Positions 6,747 to 16,363 of a DNA stretch of 26,959 nucleotides are shown in pieces. The DNA is taken from the NCBI GenBank assembly GCA_965145485.1, contig CBCTCU010000037.1, forward strand, positions 1-26,959. Reading direction: 5' to 3'. The position numbers were made by a program, and so were the translations under genes. The notes under the pieces are model-generated. The model was not told where the DNA came from, made no database searches, and saw only the letters and a program-made list of their open reading frames with translations. Numbering within the stretch: position 1 is the stretch's first letter; every line of letters begins with the position of its first letter. This stretch comes from CABQCM01 sp965145485 (lineage in GTDB: Bacteria; Bacillota; Clostridia; Oscillospirales; Acutalibacteraceae).

Positions 6747-8966
6747 ATGAAAAAGAAACCGACCATGTATGCCCGCAGTTCGTACACTTTACAGTTTGGT
6801 GACGGCTCGCGCGGCATGTGCGCAACGAGCGAGACCAATCTTGACGACGGCCAGCTGAGAGATTGCCTCAATCTCTGGTATCGCGGCAAGGAACTGCGTA
6901 GCCGTCCCGGAGTGCGATATCAAGGGTCTATTTTGACCAATACGCAACTGAATTACACGCCGGTGGCAGTATCGGAATACTGCCTGCTAAGCGAAGTGGT
7001 GCGCTCTGACACTGGCGAGATGGAGGAACAGGATTTTGGATATTATATCCTCTATCTGGATCAATACGGTGTCAATCTGTCCGTAGAAGCCTATTGCTCG
7101 AGCGGTACTCACGCCGGGCAAATGCTGGGTTCGCTCGGCGCGTCCGGAGTAGTGAATAACAAGGACGGGGCCTTTGCAATCGGCAACCGTCGCGGGCTTT
7201 CCTTTGCCTATACCGGAAGCGACGGAGTAGAACGCACAAAAACCTGCGACGACGTTACGGTTTTTTACGGGAACCGAGTACAGACGCTATGTGAATCCAA
7301 AAACCCAGTGAATCCCGGTGCGGCGGCCTTTGCCGATGTGGAGGGGTATGTGCCACTGGTCTTCACCGGAAAGGCCCCCAATGGGGATAACGCCGAGTTT
7401 GTAGAAGGATACAACATGCTCAGCGGCCGATGGAAGGAATCGTTTACCACGGCGAGCGAAAAAGATTATATATACACAATGTCAAGAGGAAATCTCAACT
7501 GCTATGCCAAGCACACCATCACCTATTCTTATTACGATAACGGGGCCAAGGAGGCAGTGTTCACTATCACGCCCTGTCTACAGGAGGAAAGCTACAAGGA
7601 TTCCAATACAGTGACCTTATCAGGAGAGCCTTGGGAAGGGGAACACCAGGTTTTCATAAGGGTGCATTACAAGGCCGGCATCTTTGTTGTATACGAGCAA
7701 GTGACATCGTCCGGTGTGGAAGCCTATCAGGCATTCTTTCTGACTCGCACGAACGACATAACCAATAATTTAGTCATAGAGACCGAAGGGGCCGAATCTG
7801 TATCGGAGACGTCCTATCTTATATCCGACTGCGTAGCCTGCTCCTGGTTCGGCGGCGAGACCCATTCGCTAGGCGGAGGCGGCCACCTGTTTGTGGCCGG
7901 GACACGGGAACATCCTGATTTGGTATATTACTCCTCTCCTACCTATCCGTCGAGTTATTTTCCAGAAAACTACAGCATCGCAGTGGGAGACCCCGGCGAC
8001 CCTATTGTTGCCATGGCACGGCAATACAACGCCCTGATCGTGTTTAAACGAAACAGCACGTACGCCATCACCTATGACGGATACGAAGAGACCATGATGC
8101 CGGACGGTCAATATCAGAAACATCCAAGGTATACCTGCACCTGCATCAACGACCAGATCGGCTGCTGGAGTAAAGGAAGCGTTCGGCTGATTGATAATTA
8201 TCTTGTGTGGCTCGGCACAGGGAACAAGATATATATGCTCCGCTCCTTCTCTCAGTACAGTACTAGGAGCATTCGGGAAATTTCGATGAATATTGAGGAT
8301 GCGATGGAGGGCATACCGGCCTGCGTGCCCGAAGTGCTGGAGGATTCGACCGAGCCGCGCATCATGACAGTCTCTTTTGACTGGAACGGCTATTACATAC
8401 TAATCAGCGGCGACAAAGCATGGGCGTGGCATTACCGGGCAACTCCCTACACAGACAGCTCGAATACCGAAAAAGTACAGCGTGCTCTTTCCTGGTATCG
8501 CTTCACGCTACCCGAAAGCTTCCTGTTGGGGGCATGCGAACGGGGCGGTTCCCCTGTCCTTTTTACGGGAGACAAAGCCTATACCCTGGACGATACTACC
8601 CACACCGACCTGGTATATCAAAACGGACAGGCAGTGGAAACGGCGTACATCAAGCGATATGCCAGCATCCGATACGATCTGGAAGCCCCCTACACTCTCA
8701 AAGCGATGGGGGCAATTAACCTGTCATTGTCCGGCGATTCTACGGCCGAGTGTACTCTTACCGGGCAGCTTGACGACGACGATGTGACGATAGCCCATCT
8801 GTATCCAGAAGGGCAGGACGGAACATTGGACAAGGTATATCAGCTTTATTCTCACAGGAAAACCTTGCGCAGGGTGGGAATCACAGTCGAAAGCGAATCG
8901 CCCGGCGCGCTGGGATTCCCTGTCTCACCTACTGCCGCAATCACATTATTGGGAGAAATTCACTAG
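6747..8966 (+). CDS. Phage tail hub/nozzle protein (P22 gp10 / T7 gp12-like beta-propeller)
   Basis: This 739-residue protein is almost entirely beta-strand rich. After a short start it has the phrase NLWYRGKELRSRPGVRYQG, typical of short-tail nozzle proteins, and in the middle LFVAGTREHPDLVYYSSPTYPSSYFPENYSIAVGDPGDPI followed by QYNALIVFKRNSTYAITYDG, a propeller-blade signature I associate with stabilisation or nozzle proteins of podovirus-like prophages. The segment IGCWSKGSVRLIDNYLVWLGTGNKIYML looks like another blade. It would close the packaged capsid and form the tube through which DNA leaves. Adhesins usually attach to this protein, but no obvious receptor-binding gene is in the window. 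Confidence 0.75.
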   Translation: MKKKPTMYARSSYTLQFGDGSRGMCATSETNLDDGQLRDCLNLWYRGKELRSRPGVRYQGSILTNTQLNYTPVAVSEYCLLSEVVRSDTGEMEEQDFGYYILYLDQYGVNLSVEAYCSSGTHAGQMLGSLGASGVVNNKDGAFAIGNRRGLSFAYTGSDGVERTKTCDDVTVFYGNRVQTLCESKNPVNPGAAAFADVEGYVPLVFTGKAPNGDNAEFVEGYNMLSGRWKESFTTASEKDYIYTMSRGNLNCYAKHTITYSYYDNGAKEAVFTITPCLQEESYKDSNTVTLSGEPWEGEHQVFIRVHYKAGIFVVYEQVTSSGVEAYQAFFLTRTNDITNNLVIETEGAESVSETSYLISDCVACSWFGGETHSLGGGGHLFVAGTREHPDLVYYSSPTYPSSYFPENYSIAVGDPGDPIVAMARQYNALIVFKRNSTYAITYDGYEETMMPDGQYQKHPRYTCTCINDQIGCWSKGSVRLIDNYLVWLGTGNKIYMLRSFSQYSTRSIREISMNIEDAMEGIPACVPEVLEDSTEPRIMTVSFDWNGYYILISGDKAWAWHYRATPYTDSSNTEKVQRALSWYRFTLPESFLLGACERGGSPVLFTGDKAYTLDDTTHTDLVYQNGQAVETAYIKRYASIRYDLEAPYTLKAMGAINLSLSGDSTAECTLTGQLDDDDVTIAHLYPEGQDGTLDKVYQLYSHRKTLRRVGITVESESPGALGFPVSPTAAITLLGEIH

Positions 8967-8981
8967 AAAGGATGACATGCC

Positions 8982-10064
8982 ATGGCTGGATACCAAACAC
9001 ACCTCACCGACGAGGATAAATTGAAAAAGCAGGAAATACAGCAGGGCTATGCCGACCTTGGAACGCAGGCACAGCAGGGCATCGACCAATCTTATGCGCC
9101 GGTAATTGCCGGGCAGAAAAGCCAACTTGCGGCATTACCGGGGCAGTACGATGAGCTACGCCACCAGAACGACTATGAGCTGGAGGTAGCCTCCCGACGG
9201 TTTAACGATATGATGGCCATGGAGGGGCAGCAAAATGCGGGGCTCAACCGCACCGAACAGGCCGGTTTACTGGCCTCTCATTCGCAAACCTCGGGCGATA
9301 TTGCCGTACAGCAGAAAGCCGCGGAGCAGGAAATTCAAAACGCCATTGCTCAGATATTGGCAGAGCGGGAACAGGCGAAATCCGACGCGGCATTGCAGTA
9401 CCAAACCATGGGACTGCAAGCGGCGCAAGACTTTGAAAACAATACCTTGGCCAATTACCGAGATGACTATTGGACCGAGCGGGGCTATCAGCATGATATC
9501 GATATGTCAAATCTATCTCACCAGCAGCAGCTTGAATACCTTGAGGTTCAACAGGAATATAACAAAGAGATGGCGGCCATCGATCAAGAATACGCTCTGG
9601 GCCGCATTAGCGCCGAGGAAGCGTCGACCAAGCGCATTCAGGCGGACGCTGCCAGGCTTGATAGAGAAAACGCGTTATTCTCAGCGCAGGTTTCGCAGGC
9701 ATACGGAGGGAGCGGCACAGACCTGAGCGATTACATCGAAAACGGGACGACCCTCGGCAAAAGCCTCGCTTCACAGTACATGATAAATGACGGAAGCAAA
9801 ACAGCCTACGCCGACGAGAGCACCCGTGCTTCCGTAGCACAGATGATTTTCAACCGATATTTCTATGTTACTGCCAGTTACGATGAGCACGGCAACACCG
9901 TACTGAATTATGAATCCAACTTCGACGGAGACACCTATGGAGACGCAGCAATGGCTGCCTTGGAGGCTGCCATGTCCGCAGCAGGAATTGCAGGGTATTC
10001 CGGTTACGAAAATCTATCAAAGCTGGCAGAAACCCAGATGCGAAATCGGAGTTACAGTCACTAA
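8982..10064 (+). CDS. Coiled-coil phage protein, probable internal/ejection protein
   Basis: This 360-residue protein is rich in Gln, Ala and Glu. Residues 10-215 or so are long helices with heptad-like spacing (EDKLKKQEIQQGYADLGTQAQQGIDQ; AVQQKAAEQEIQNAIAQILAEREQAKSDAAL; LEYLEVQQEYNKEMAAIDQEY), and the C-terminal 130 residues look more globular. There is no signal peptide or membrane segment. In short-tailed phages one to three such helical proteins are stored in the head or tail and injected before the DNA; here it lies directly upstream of a giant partner. A tail needle or scaffold-like role is the alternative. It has a good ribosome site (AAAGGATG). Confidence 0.55.
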   Translation: MAGYQTHLTDEDKLKKQEIQQGYADLGTQAQQGIDQSYAPVIAGQKSQLAALPGQYDELRHQNDYELEVASRRFNDMMAMEGQQNAGLNRTEQAGLLASHSQTSGDIAVQQKAAEQEIQNAIAQILAEREQAKSDAALQYQTMGLQAAQDFENNTLANYRDDYWTERGYQHDIDMSNLSHQQQLEYLEVQQEYNKEMAAIDQEYALGRISAEEASTKRIQADAARLDRENALFSAQVSQAYGGSGTDLSDYIENGTTLGKSLASQYMINDGSKTAYADESTRASVAQMIFNRYFYVTASYDEHGNTVLNYESNFDGDTYGDAAMAALEAAMSAAGIAGYSGYENLSKLAETQMRNRSYSH

Positions 10065-10076
10065 GGAGGGAAGGCC

Positions 10077-13000
10077 ATGACACTGGACGAGCTCATGAGC
10101 AGGAGCCATGAAAGGCGGCAAGGTAGCATATTATCGAAAGCGTCCAATGCTTATACCCCCAGAAGGCAACAGGAGGCCGAGGAGAAACGAGAGTACCAAG
10201 TGGCGGCAAGACAGGCGGCAAATGAGAAAGCGATGCGCAACGCCGAGGCGGAGCAAAGACGCAAGGAGCAGCTGGAATCACGGCAGAAACAGTACGGGCT
10301 AGCTGCTGATCTAAACCGCCAGCAGGCAGGGCTTTCTGCAATTGCGGGAATTCCTTCTGCTGTAGCGGGAAGCAAGCCGCAAGCTCCTGATTTTCAGCAG
10401 GAAAGCAATTCCTCCCCTACCATACCTAAGAATTGGAAAGAGACAGCCACATCGACGAAAGCAATCAGAAATGCAGTAGAAAACACTACGGCAGCAGAAG
10501 CTGGTTCTGAAGCTGCATATCAGACGCTTGTTGCGCAAAGAAAAGCGCAGGGGAAAACAGACCGTGAAATCTTGCAGGAACTCGGCGATTATACGCAATA
10601 CAGAGAACGAACCTTAAACCCATCCTTACCGACCATTCGCAACTTTGAATCACGGTATCGGGCGACCAATACGTCCGAATCCAGCTATGCCGGATCGGCG
10701 ATTAACAATTTCTATTCTGCATTCACCGATTCTTTTTTGACCGATCTGTTCACCGGGCCAGCAGATGCGATCAATAAGCTAGTTCGAGGCGACGACATAG
10801 AAAGAGCACAGCAGTACGGACTGGATGTTTCTCTTCCCTCCACTCAGCCGAGCCAGACCATGGAAGAGTTTAAGCCTTTGTCCTATGAGGAAATGGTGCA
10901 GGCCTCCAACACTAACCCTTATTACCGGGCGCTTCTGCAAAATGACGGATGGATTGCTTCTGACGGAACACCAACCGAAAAGATGAAAAATCTGAAAGAC
11001 GCCGAGGGATGGGGCGTCGCCGGTAATGCAGCAGGTGAAATTCTGGAAGCCTTTGTTGTGGGGAATGCAATGGGGGCAGGAGGATTATCCGAAAAAATCT
11101 CCAATTCTGCTACCCGTGGCATATCCAAACTAGCCAACGGAAAGCTCAATCAAAAAGTAATCTCGTATATTGGAAAATCCATCGGTGAATCGGCCGAAAA
11201 TGTGGTGCTGGAACTCCCGTCATCTGTCGGAAGGGCATACGCAGATTCGGTAAGCAACGATGAGTTTGTCAAAGAGTTATCCCAGAACCTTGCCTTCAAC
11301 CTTTTGGCCGGTATTGCATCCCCTGCGCTGGAAATCGGCGGAAGCAGGCTCATGTCCGAGCTTGCCGACAGACGAACGGTGAACTCTGCCGCCCGTACCA
11401 TGATGGAAGAAGCACAGCAGGGCGGCACAGCCATCACGATGCAGGAAGCCAGAACGTCCGCAAGAAACGCGCTAAAACGGGACACACCTCGGGTGTCGGT
11501 GCTGCAAGACAGCTACAACCGAGCCATGCGCAAAAAAACCGGTACTTATGGCAGTTTGGTTGAAGCAATAACCGGTAGGACTGCATCCGAAGCAGCCAAT
11601 GCGGCAGACGAGGCAACAGACACGGCCAACATGGTATCAAGAATTACCGAAGCCGCCGACACGGTCAGCACGATACCGGAAGATTTTAAGGCCGCGTACC
11701 GTGAAAGCGTCGCAAGACAGGTAGAAGAGCTCAACGGCATTGCCGAATTCAGCGACAGCACTCTGGACTACATCGATTACAATGCCAGAGTAGAAGCCGG
11801 TTATCGTAACATCCTTGACACCATCAACAACCGAATACGCAACCAGTACGGCGACGATGTCGCCGATCAGATTCTGACTGAAATGAACGACGCACTGAAA
11901 AGCGAACAAGCTTTTTCGGATTATCTGGTTAGGGTTTACAGCGAGGGCGGCGTATTTAGCAACAGGAGTGCTAAAGAATATGCAAACAGCATAACTCAAA
12001 AAATCAAGGATAAGGAGAGTTATCAGAAATGGCTTGACAGTATAGAGGATTCCCGATGGGTGTCAGCCGATGATATATCGAGTTCGGACGGGTATATGGA
12101 CTACGTAAGCGCAAAGGCCGGAACCGCCGTCAAAGACAATCCTTCTATGTCGTCGGTCGTAGACGCGTCTCAAAGCGAACCGCAAATCAAACACCGATTT
12201 ATCAACAACGTAATCTACGCCGCCGATGAAGCTGTAGAAACGCCAAAAGGCGTTGGTGCAGCCGAGGCAGGATTTACCCGTTCAATGGACAAAGAAGCGG
12301 TGGATAACCTTCTGGACGCAGACGAACCGATTGACAAAATAGCCGAATCCATCGGCGAAGAATCGGCGATTGTCAACGCCTCCCGAAGCGTATCAGACGC
12401 ACCGCTCGATGCCAATGTGACCATAGGCGAAGGCGCACAGGCCAAAACCATTACCGGGCGTGAGTATATCGACCGCTTGAAGAACAGCCCATTTACGCCG
12501 AAGACACCCGAAGAAATGAACCGTCATATTGAAAGCATTAACCGGGATATCGCGCGGGCCACTCTGGTGCATGACAATGAAAGCCTGACATTTTCTCTGC
12601 TCCAATTACAGGCCGCAAAAGAGGCCGCGCTGTTAATGGACTACAACGCTTACTTGCAATCCAACGGAGAACTAAGCCGATTTATCCAAAACATTCTCGG
12701 CACCGATGAAGTACAGAACACGCCTGAGCTATTGTATGCTGTAAGCGGGCTGGAACCGCGCTATATTCCGCGGCACCGGGCGAGCCAGATAGCAGACGCC
12801 CAAAAGATACTTTCCCATGATAGCGGCGCAAATTCGCTGTATGGCAGGCTTTATGACAAAAGCGTGGCAATGACCGACACCGACGTCGTGGCCGCTAAAA
12901 TTCTTTCCGACCAGTTGCGCGCGGAAGGAAAGTACGACGAAGCCGCCCAGCTGTACGAGCTGATTCGGCAAAAATCCCAGGACAGCGGCCGCGCCGTGGA

Positions 13001-16000
13001 ATCCCTGAAAATGTTTCAGGACACCCCCGAAATGATGGTATACAAAGCCCGAAAAGTGGTGGAAGACGCGGTCGGGAAAGACGCCACATCGGCTCTGGAC
13101 GATTTAGCGGCTGAAGCGCACAAAGCAGACAACGCGGCGGTAAAGAAAAAGGTTAATCAGGTGGCCAGCGGCTTTGACAGCGATCTGGACGCGCTGAATC
13201 AGGCGCAGGACGACGCAATCAAAGGGGTGGCAAATGATATTGACAACGCAGTAAACCGCTCCCAGAACAGCGCGCAGGCGCTTCTGAAGCGCATTGAATC
13301 GGCATCCAAAAAAGCCGGCGGGAAAGGGACGATGACCAAGGACGATATTCTGACCGCCCGCATGGTGAACGATTTATACGCGGTTGCCAAAAACAGCAGT
13401 ATTTCCGAGGTTGCGTCCCGGGCGTCGCAGATGGACCGATGGGAACTGGCAAGTGCCGCGCTGGAAGACCGTCATACCTACCGTAGTGTATGGAACGAAG
13501 CTCGGACGATGGCATTGCAGAAGTACGCCAACGACCCGGATATGTTAAGTACACTGGAAACATGGACAAGGCAATGGCTCGACGATACCGACATGCTCGA
13601 CCAGACTATCGGAGGATTGCTTACACAGGCGCTGCGTGAACAGGGCTTTAAAATGTCGGATTTTATAGACCCTAATCTGGGCGGTGATAAGGTTCGCGTG
13701 TTTGCGCAGGGCGTTGTGAACAAGCTAGGGCTGGTAGGCTCCGATGCCGAGAACGTCACCGATTACATCATCCGCAAGATTCAATCCCGGCTTGATGAGC
13801 CAATGCGTGCTTTGCGCAACGCGGTGGAAAGCGGTGCAACCGACGAGCAGGCGCTAAAGCAAGTCGTAACAAACGCGCTGATATCCCGCGGCACGACCAT
13901 GCGGAAGATAGTGGAAGAATATTATTCCGGCGATCAGGCGGCCGATCTTGTGGAGTATATCGTGCGGAAAAGTGGATTGATCGGCGACAACGCCGACCGT
14001 CTGCGCGAAATGCTCAAAGAAAACATTTATTCTAACATGGAATCCATACGCGCACAGGAAATGAACAAGCTGTTTCAAAAAAGCCGTTCCGAAACGATTG
14101 TGAAAAAGCGGGGAGGCATGATAAACCTGTTGCGCAACAGAACTACCCGGGCAGAGAAAGCCGTGAACCTGATTCTTTCCGGAGGCAAAACATCAGACTA
14201 TCGTGACGCCATAGCAAAAGTGTACAATGTTCCTAACCTTACAGATCATCAAATTGTGCGCATTGCAGACATAGCCCAAAAGATGCAGGGACTGCCTCGA
14301 AACACGGAAGCATACAACCGCATGCACAACGATATTCTGGATATCGCAGCAGAGAACACCGGAATGAGGGGTGTGGGTGCTTATGCTGCACTTCAGAAAA
14401 CCGGAATGTTGACGAACCCCAAAACCCACTTTGTAAACTTGGGCGGCAATGCGGCAGGGCTAGGCGCTCAGAGAATAAACAATGCATATGCATCACTCTT
14501 AGAGCGAATTGTAGGGGTGTCGCCGGATCAGAGAATGCACCGTTTGAATTGGTCAGCCGGTGAAGCTGGTAAAGCCAGAGAAGCGGCGATCAACAAGGCA
14601 TGGAACGATACGGCTAAGTTTGAGTACAGTAAATCCGGGCGTTGGAGCGACCCTAGAAAAACAACCCAAGGGCGCTACAGCAAGGTGTTCAAAGGTTCCA
14701 ATGCCGTAACGCGCGGTCTGAACAAATACACCGGCACAATATCCGATTTACTGAACGCTGAGGATATGATATTTGCCAAGCAAGCATTTCGGCAGTCGGC
14801 TGGTTCCATGATGGCGGCACAGGGCATTGAAACCATGACCGACGAAATCAGCGAACGGGCGTTGAACGAGGCCATGTTTTATACGTTCCACAACAGCAAC
14901 GCGCTGTCCAATCTCATCAATCAGGCAAAACGGATTCCTGGCGCGGGTAAGGTTTTGGATTTAACCATTTTACCGTTTGTCGGTACTCCCGTAGAGATTA
15001 TGAAGCAGGCAGTGGTAGACTACAATCCGGTAGTCGCTGCGATTCGCTCCATCAAGAACATGCGCGGCGGAAACGTATACGACGCAATCAACATCGCGGC
15101 AAAGGGATTGACCGGCTTGTCTGCTTATGTCATGGGAAGCATTCTGCATTCTATGGGAGTAATCAAACTGGGCAGTTCCGCGGGAAAAGAAAGATCACTG
15201 GCTACTGCGTCGCGTGAAGATGATTTTTCCCTGCAATTCGGGCCGTACAGCATTCACGTTGGGAATCTTCAGCCGTACATGATTCCCGTAATGCAGGGGG
15301 CGGCTCTGTCCCAAGCGGTTGATGATGCCGTGAACGAATCCGAGGAAGGCGTCAAATGGGAAGTGATTATGCAAGGCATTTTATCCGACTGGGCGGGCGT
15401 TGCAATGGATAACTCCATGTGGTCATCGATTGAGAACATCACATCGTCGCGCGGTGGGGAAGCTCAAATCGGCGACGTGGCGGGCAGGGTTGTGGAAAAC
15501 TATATGGGGTCTATTGTTCCTGCCGCCGTCGGTGCTGTTGCAAACGCTTCGGACAATACCCGGCGTATGTCCAACGGCGATACTTTTTTGGAAAATGGAA
15601 CGAACCGCCTGCTTTCCAGAATACCCGGTTATTCGTACACCCAGGAAGCAATGATCGATATGTGGGGAAACGAGGTTGTTGATACCGGTGTTAACGGAGC
15701 TGCAGGAACTGCTCTTGACACGTTCAATTCCATAATCAATCCGTTGCGCGTATCGGTCGATCCTTATGCAAAAGATCCATTGACAAACGAGGTGGAAAGA
15801 CTATTCAACGCCGGATACAATCAAGCAGTACCTAGTACGCCGGACGACACATTTGATTTTGACGGAAAGACGTACACAATGACGAATGCCGAGTATGCCG
15901 ATATGTGTCGCGAAATTGGAAAGCTAAGATATACCCGTGCGAATAACCTCATCGGCACGTCAACGTTTCAAGCGCGGGACGACGAAAAGAAAGCGGACGC

Positions 16001-16085
16001 GTTAGCCAAGATATATTCGGCTGCGTCCACAGAAGTACGCAACCGATGGAAAGCAAAACTCGCAAAAAATCTGGACAAAGAATAG
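10077..16085 (+). CDS. Giant 2,002-residue phage protein, probable ejected polyvalent protein
   Basis: This is the last phage gene, with a strong AAGGAGGG ribosome site. The first 90 residues are a charged coiled coil. Hydrophobic glycine-rich pieces follow near residues 327-336 (VVGNAMGAGG) and about 410 (LLAGIASPALEIGG). A very long helical middle comes next, then near residue 1447 the phrase LTNPKTHFVNLGGNAAG, which I associate with giant polyvalent proteins of Firmicutes phages and mobile elements. Further on are LPFVGTPVEIMKQAVVDY and a membrane-like segment near 1671-1698 (LTGLSAYVMGSILHSMGV). I see no lysozyme, protease or polymerase catalytic motif. Its size, helical nature and position after the nozzle and coiled-coil genes suggest a protein injected with the DNA that may form a channel across the envelope. 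This is inference, not a proven role. Confidence 0.6.
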   Translation: MTLDELMSRSHERRQGSILSKASNAYTPRRQQEAEEKREYQVAARQAANEKAMRNAEAEQRRKEQLESRQKQYGLAADLNRQQAGLSAIAGIPSAVAGSKPQAPDFQQESNSSPTIPKNWKETATSTKAIRNAVENTTAAEAGSEAAYQTLVAQRKAQGKTDREILQELGDYTQYRERTLNPSLPTIRNFESRYRATNTSESSYAGSAINNFYSAFTDSFLTDLFTGPADAINKLVRGDDIERAQQYGLDVSLPSTQPSQTMEEFKPLSYEEMVQASNTNPYYRALLQNDGWIASDGTPTEKMKNLKDAEGWGVAGNAAGEILEAFVVGNAMGAGGLSEKISNSATRGISKLANGKLNQKVISYIGKSIGESAENVVLELPSSVGRAYADSVSNDEFVKELSQNLAFNLLAGIASPALEIGGSRLMSELADRRTVNSAARTMMEEAQQGGTAITMQEARTSARNALKRDTPRVSVLQDSYNRAMRKKTGTYGSLVEAITGRTASEAANAADEATDTANMVSRITEAADTVSTIPEDFKAAYRESVARQVEELNGIAEFSDSTLDYIDYNARVEAGYRNILDTINNRIRNQYGDDVADQILTEMNDALKSEQAFSDYLVRVYSEGGVFSNRSAKEYANSITQKIKDKESYQKWLDSIEDSRWVSADDISSSDGYMDYVSAKAGTAVKDNPSMSSVVDASQSEPQIKHRFINNVIYAADEAVETPKGVGAAEAGFTRSMDKEAVDNLLDADEPIDKIAESIGEESAIVNASRSVSDAPLDANVTIGEGAQAKTITGREYIDRLKNSPFTPKTPEEMNRHIESINRDIARATLVHDNESLTFSLLQLQAAKEAALLMDYNAYLQSNGELSRFIQNILGTDEVQNTPELLYAVSGLEPRYIPRHRASQIADAQKILSHDSGANSLYGRLYDKSVAMTDTDVVAAKILSDQLRAEGKYDEAAQLYELIRQKSQDSGRAVESLKMFQDTPEMMVYKARKVVEDAVGKDATSALDDLAAEAHKADNAAVKKKVNQVASGFDSDLDALNQAQDDAIKGVANDIDNAVNRSQNSAQALLKRIESASKKAGGKGTMTKDDILTARMVNDLYAVAKNSSISEVASRASQMDRWELASAALEDRHTYRSVWNEARTMALQKYANDPDMLSTLETWTRQWLDDTDMLDQTIGGLLTQALREQGFKMSDFIDPNLGGDKVRVFAQGVVNKLGLVGSDAENVTDYIIRKIQSRLDEPMRALRNAVESGATDEQALKQVVTNALISRGTTMRKIVEEYYSGDQAADLVEYIVRKSGLIGDNADRLREMLKENIYSNMESIRAQEMNKLFQKSRSETIVKKRGGMINLLRNRTTRAEKAVNLILSGGKTSDYRDAIAKVYNVPNLTDHQIVRIADIAQKMQGLPRNTEAYNRMHNDILDIAAENTGMRGVGAYAALQKTGMLTNPKTHFVNLGGNAAGLGAQRINNAYASLLERIVGVSPDQRMHRLNWSAGEAGKAREAAINKAWNDTAKFEYSKSGRWSDPRKTTQGRYSKVFKGSNAVTRGLNKYTGTISDLLNAEDMIFAKQAFRQSAGSMMAAQGIETMTDEISERALNEAMFYTFHNSNALSNLINQAKRIPGAGKVLDLTILPFVGTPVEIMKQAVVDYNPVVAAIRSIKNMRGGNVYDAINIAAKGLTGLSAYVMGSILHSMGVIKLGSSAGKERSLATASREDDFSLQFGPYSIHVGNLQPYMIPVMQGAALSQAVDDAVNESEEGVKWEVIMQGILSDWAGVAMDNSMWSSIENITSSRGGEAQIGDVAGRVVENYMGSIVPAAVGAVANASDNTRRMSNGDTFLENGTNRLLSRIPGYSYTQEAMIDMWGNEVVDTGVNGAAGTALDTFNSIINPLRVSVDPYAKDPLTNEVERLFNAGYNQAVPSTPDDTFDFDGKTYTMTNAEYADMCREIGKLRYTRANNLIGTSTFQARDDEKKADALAKIYSAASTEVRNRWKAKLAKNLDKE

Positions 16086-16086
16086 A

Positions 16087-16120
16087 AAAAAGCAGCGACA
16101 CAATGATGCCGCTGCTTTTT
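16087..16120 (+). terminator. Intrinsic terminator of the phage late operon
   Basis: AAAAAGCAGCG (16087-16097) pairs perfectly with CGCTGCTTTTT (16110-16120) around a 12-base loop, and the descending arm ends in five T. It starts just after the stop codon of the giant gene. It separates phage transcription from the spoIIID fragment, which is read in the opposite direction. Confidence 0.9.
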
Positions 16121-16147
16121 AATATCGGTAGCAGATTGGTTATTGAA

Positions 16148-16300
16148 TTACCCACAAGAACCGTTCCATTTCATTACTACTGTATGCACCGTAGATTTGG
16201 ATATTCCGAAGCTTTTGGCTGCGGCTCGAACCGTGGACTTGTGTTCCACGATATACTCGCCCAGAATGACCGTTCGCTTATCTAATGTCCCCCTCAACAT
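16148..16300 (-). pseudogene. spoIIID: Interrupted spoIIID: N-terminal 40 residues joined to phage sequence
   Basis: The - strand frame from ATG 16300 to TAA 16148 encodes 50 residues. Residues 2-40 match SpoIIID, the mother-cell transcription factor that works with sigma-E and then sigma-K: the core YIVEHKSTVRAAAKSFGISK and then STVHT are essentially the family sequence (Bacillus: YIVETKKTVRVIAKEFGVSK, STVHK). Full SpoIIID has about 85 residues. After His39-Thr40 the usual D-V-T/S-x-R-L continuation is replaced by VVMKWNGSCG and a stop. The break lies in the recognition helix, so this product cannot work. The point of change (about 16178-16186) is where phage DNA begins. A ribosome site, AAAGAGGG, precedes the ATG. 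The rest of the gene should lie at the other end of the prophage, left of this window. Confidence 0.85.
16178..16190. other. Probable right attachment junction (attR) of the prophage
   Basis: SpoIIID similarity ends at the codons for His39-Thr40 (16181-16186 on the - strand, CATACA) and phage-type sequence begins just below. The crossover core must lie within a few bases of this point; its exact extent cannot be set without the left junction or an uninterrupted relative. Confidence 0.65.
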
Positions 16301-16332
16301 AACACCCTCTTTGCTTCGATATCTCTACACCC

Positions 16333-16363
16333 ATTGTTATGTAAGAGAGAGGGAAAATATGAA
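16333..16363 (-). promoter_or_regulatory. Possible sigma-E-type promoter of spoIIID
   Basis: On the - strand, TTCATATT (16363-16356) stands 14 bases before CATAACAAT (16341-16333), about 33 bases upstream of the ATG. The first element is close to the sigma-E -35 consensus (GTCATATT) and the second resembles the -10 consensus (CATACAAT) apart from a one-base insertion. spoIIID is a sigma-E gene in Bacillus, so this is a sensible place, but the match is imperfect. Confidence 0.4.
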
